This document shows, piece after piece, positions 63,055 to 64,000 of a DNA stretch of 64,000 nucleotides; position 1 is the stretch's first letter; every line of letters begins with the position of its first letter. Origin of the DNA: Actinotalea alkalitolerans (GTDB lineage: Bacteria; Actinomycetota; Actinomycetes; Actinomycetales; Cellulomonadaceae). The notes beneath the pieces are model-generated. The model had not been told where the DNA came from. It saw only the letters and a list, made by a program, of their open reading frames with translations, and did no database searches. The stretch spans positions 1 to 64,000 of the forward strand of contig NZ_JAMBPP010000016.1 in NCBI RefSeq assembly GCF_023369855.1, written 5' to 3'. A program made the position numbers and the translations under genes.

Positions 63055-64000
63055 CGCGTGGTCCCGTCGTCGCCGCCGGTCGCCGGACCGGTGCCCTCAC
63101 CGGGCGGGGCGTCGCCCTTGGGTGGGAACATTCCTGACGGCCGGCCCTTGCCGTCCCAGTTGAGCAGGTTGACCCTGGCCTTGCGGGTCGAGGGATCGGC
63201 CACCGTGTCGGTGGTCTGCCGCTGCTGGAGCATGTGGAAGTTCTCCACAGCGATCGGCTCGTTGAGGAAAGCGGGCCCCGACCCCTCGCCGAACGGTCCC
63301 GACCCACCCATGCCCGGGCCGCCGTCGTAGTCGAGGCTGCACTCGGTCGCGAGCTCCTCCAGACCGTGCGCCTGCTCGGCGTGGGCGCTGGGGATCACGT
63401 ACCGCTCGTCGTACTTGGCGATCGCCAGCAGCCGGTACATCTCGTACATCGCGTCGGGCTCCATGCCGACGGCCGCCGGGATGGACGGGTCGCCGTCGCG
63501 GCCCATGTTGAGGTCGCGCATGTAGGAACGCATCGCGGCGAGCCGCTTGAGCACCGCGGTGACCGGTGCGGGGTCGCCGGCGGTGAAGAGCTCGGCGAGG
63601 TACTCCACCGGGATCCGCAGGGTGTCGATCGCCGCGAACAGGTTGCCCGAGTCCTCGGCGTCCACGCCGGTCTCGGCGACGACGTCGACCACGGGCGACA
63701 GCGGCGGGATGTACCAGACCATCGGCATGGTCCGGTACTCGGGGTGCAGCGGCAGCGCCACCTCGTAGGTGCTGATGAGCTTCCAGATGGGTGAGCGCTG
63801 CGCGGCCTCGATCCAGTCACGCTGGATGCCCGCCTTCTCGGCCTCACGGACCACCTCGGGGTCGAAGGGGTCCAGGAAGACGCTGCGCTGGGAGGCGAGC
63901 AGCTCGCGCTCGTCGGTGACCGAGGCGGCCTCGAGCACCTTGTCGGCGTCGTAGAGCACCAGCCCGATGTAGCGCAGCCGTCCCACGCAGGTCTCGGCGC
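63051..64000 (-). CDS. narH: Respiratory nitrate reductase beta subunit, N-terminal part outside window
   Basis: The visible 315 codons are the C-terminal part of NarH, including ETCVGRLRYIGLVLYDADK (a Fe-S cluster cysteine), the PIWKLISTYEVALPLHPEYRTMPMVWYIPPLSP block, SYMRDLNMGRDGD and the Gly-rich tail with NLLNWDGKGRPSGMFP. It carries electrons from NarI to the molybdenum subunit NarG through Fe-S clusters. The gene continues beyond position 64000. Confidence 0.96.
   Translation of the reverse strand, partial: AETCVGRLRYIGLVLYDADKVLEAASVTDERELLASQRSVFLDPFDPEVVREAEKAGIQRDWIEAAQRSPIWKLISTYEVALPLHPEYRTMPMVWYIPPLSPVVDVVAETGVDAEDSGNLFAAIDTLRIPVEYLAELFTAGDPAPVTAVLKRLAAMRSYMRDLNMGRDGDPSIPAAVGMEPDAMYEMYRLLAIAKYDERYVIPSAHAEQAHGLEELATECSLDYDGGPGMGGSGPFGEGSGPAFLNEPIAVENFHMLQQRQTTDTVADPSTRKARVNLLNWDGKGRPSGMFPPKGDAPPGEGTGPATGGDDGTTR

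Overview
This is a very GC-rich window with strong third-position G/C bias and many GTG starts. It carries a WhiB protein beside a PdtaS-type kinase, a GTP-type PEP carboxykinase next to a RamB-like regulator, DUF4214 cell-wall hydrolases, LytR-CpsA-Psr (LCP) ligases and a UbiA-type phosphoribosyltransferase. This points to an actinobacterium, most likely Micrococcales of the Cellulomonas/Sanguibacter/Oerskovia kind; the family is an inference. I see no rRNA, tRNA, CRISPR array, phage or transposase genes, and no gene-free stretch longer than 300 bases.

Positions 1-25.7 kb form one large cell-envelope polysaccharide locus. It begins with a GT2 glycosyltransferase cut by the window edge, two GDP-mannose 4,6-dehydratase-type enzymes (gmd and a paralog), an FkbM methyltransferase and two tandem related GT4 glycosyltransferases. 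A Wzm/Wzt ABC polysaccharide exporter follows, bracketed by two secreted wall enzymes (SpoIID/LytB type and PGRP amidase) that each end in four DUF4214-like repeats. Next come rmlB and ugd. An opposite-strand five-gene cassette follows (PAP2 phosphatase, polyprenyl-phosphate phosphoribosyltransferase, Wzx-like flippase, polytopic GT-C-like protein, GT4), then two LCP ligases and an acyltransferase. The cassette is bounded by a repeat: a 62-codon chimera at 21642-21830 joins the first 24 codons of rmlB to the last codons of ugd and the shared downstream DNA. The cassette therefore looks inserted between ugd and the LCP genes, or left by a duplication with internal deletion.

Positions 25.8-47 kb are mostly housekeeping and regulation: a DUF2975-like membrane protein with its small HTH partner, purK-purE, a GtrA protein, an OmpR-type and a NarL-type two-component system, an ABC/FtsX transporter, a large orphan EssC-like FHA/FtsK ATPase, whiB1-pdtaS, a DUF2505 protein, an orphan LacI regulator with its own operator, a flavodoxin and an aldo-keto reductase. 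Positions 47-64 kb carry a VanY-like peptidase, a glutamate dehydrogenase, two cyclic-di-GMP proteins, a NYN protein, a TspO homolog, DUF6328, PEP carboxykinase with a RamB-like regulator, an HMA/UreH/cupredoxin fusion and the narHJI end of a respiratory nitrate reductase operon.

A recurring regulatory theme is a -10-like hexamer (NANNNT, often TAGGCT) ending exactly six bases before the start codon of at least fourteen genes. This suggests leaderless transcription and was used to choose several starts. Another shared element is a 44-bp palindrome found downstream of two unrelated genes, at 33.5 and 61.5 kb.
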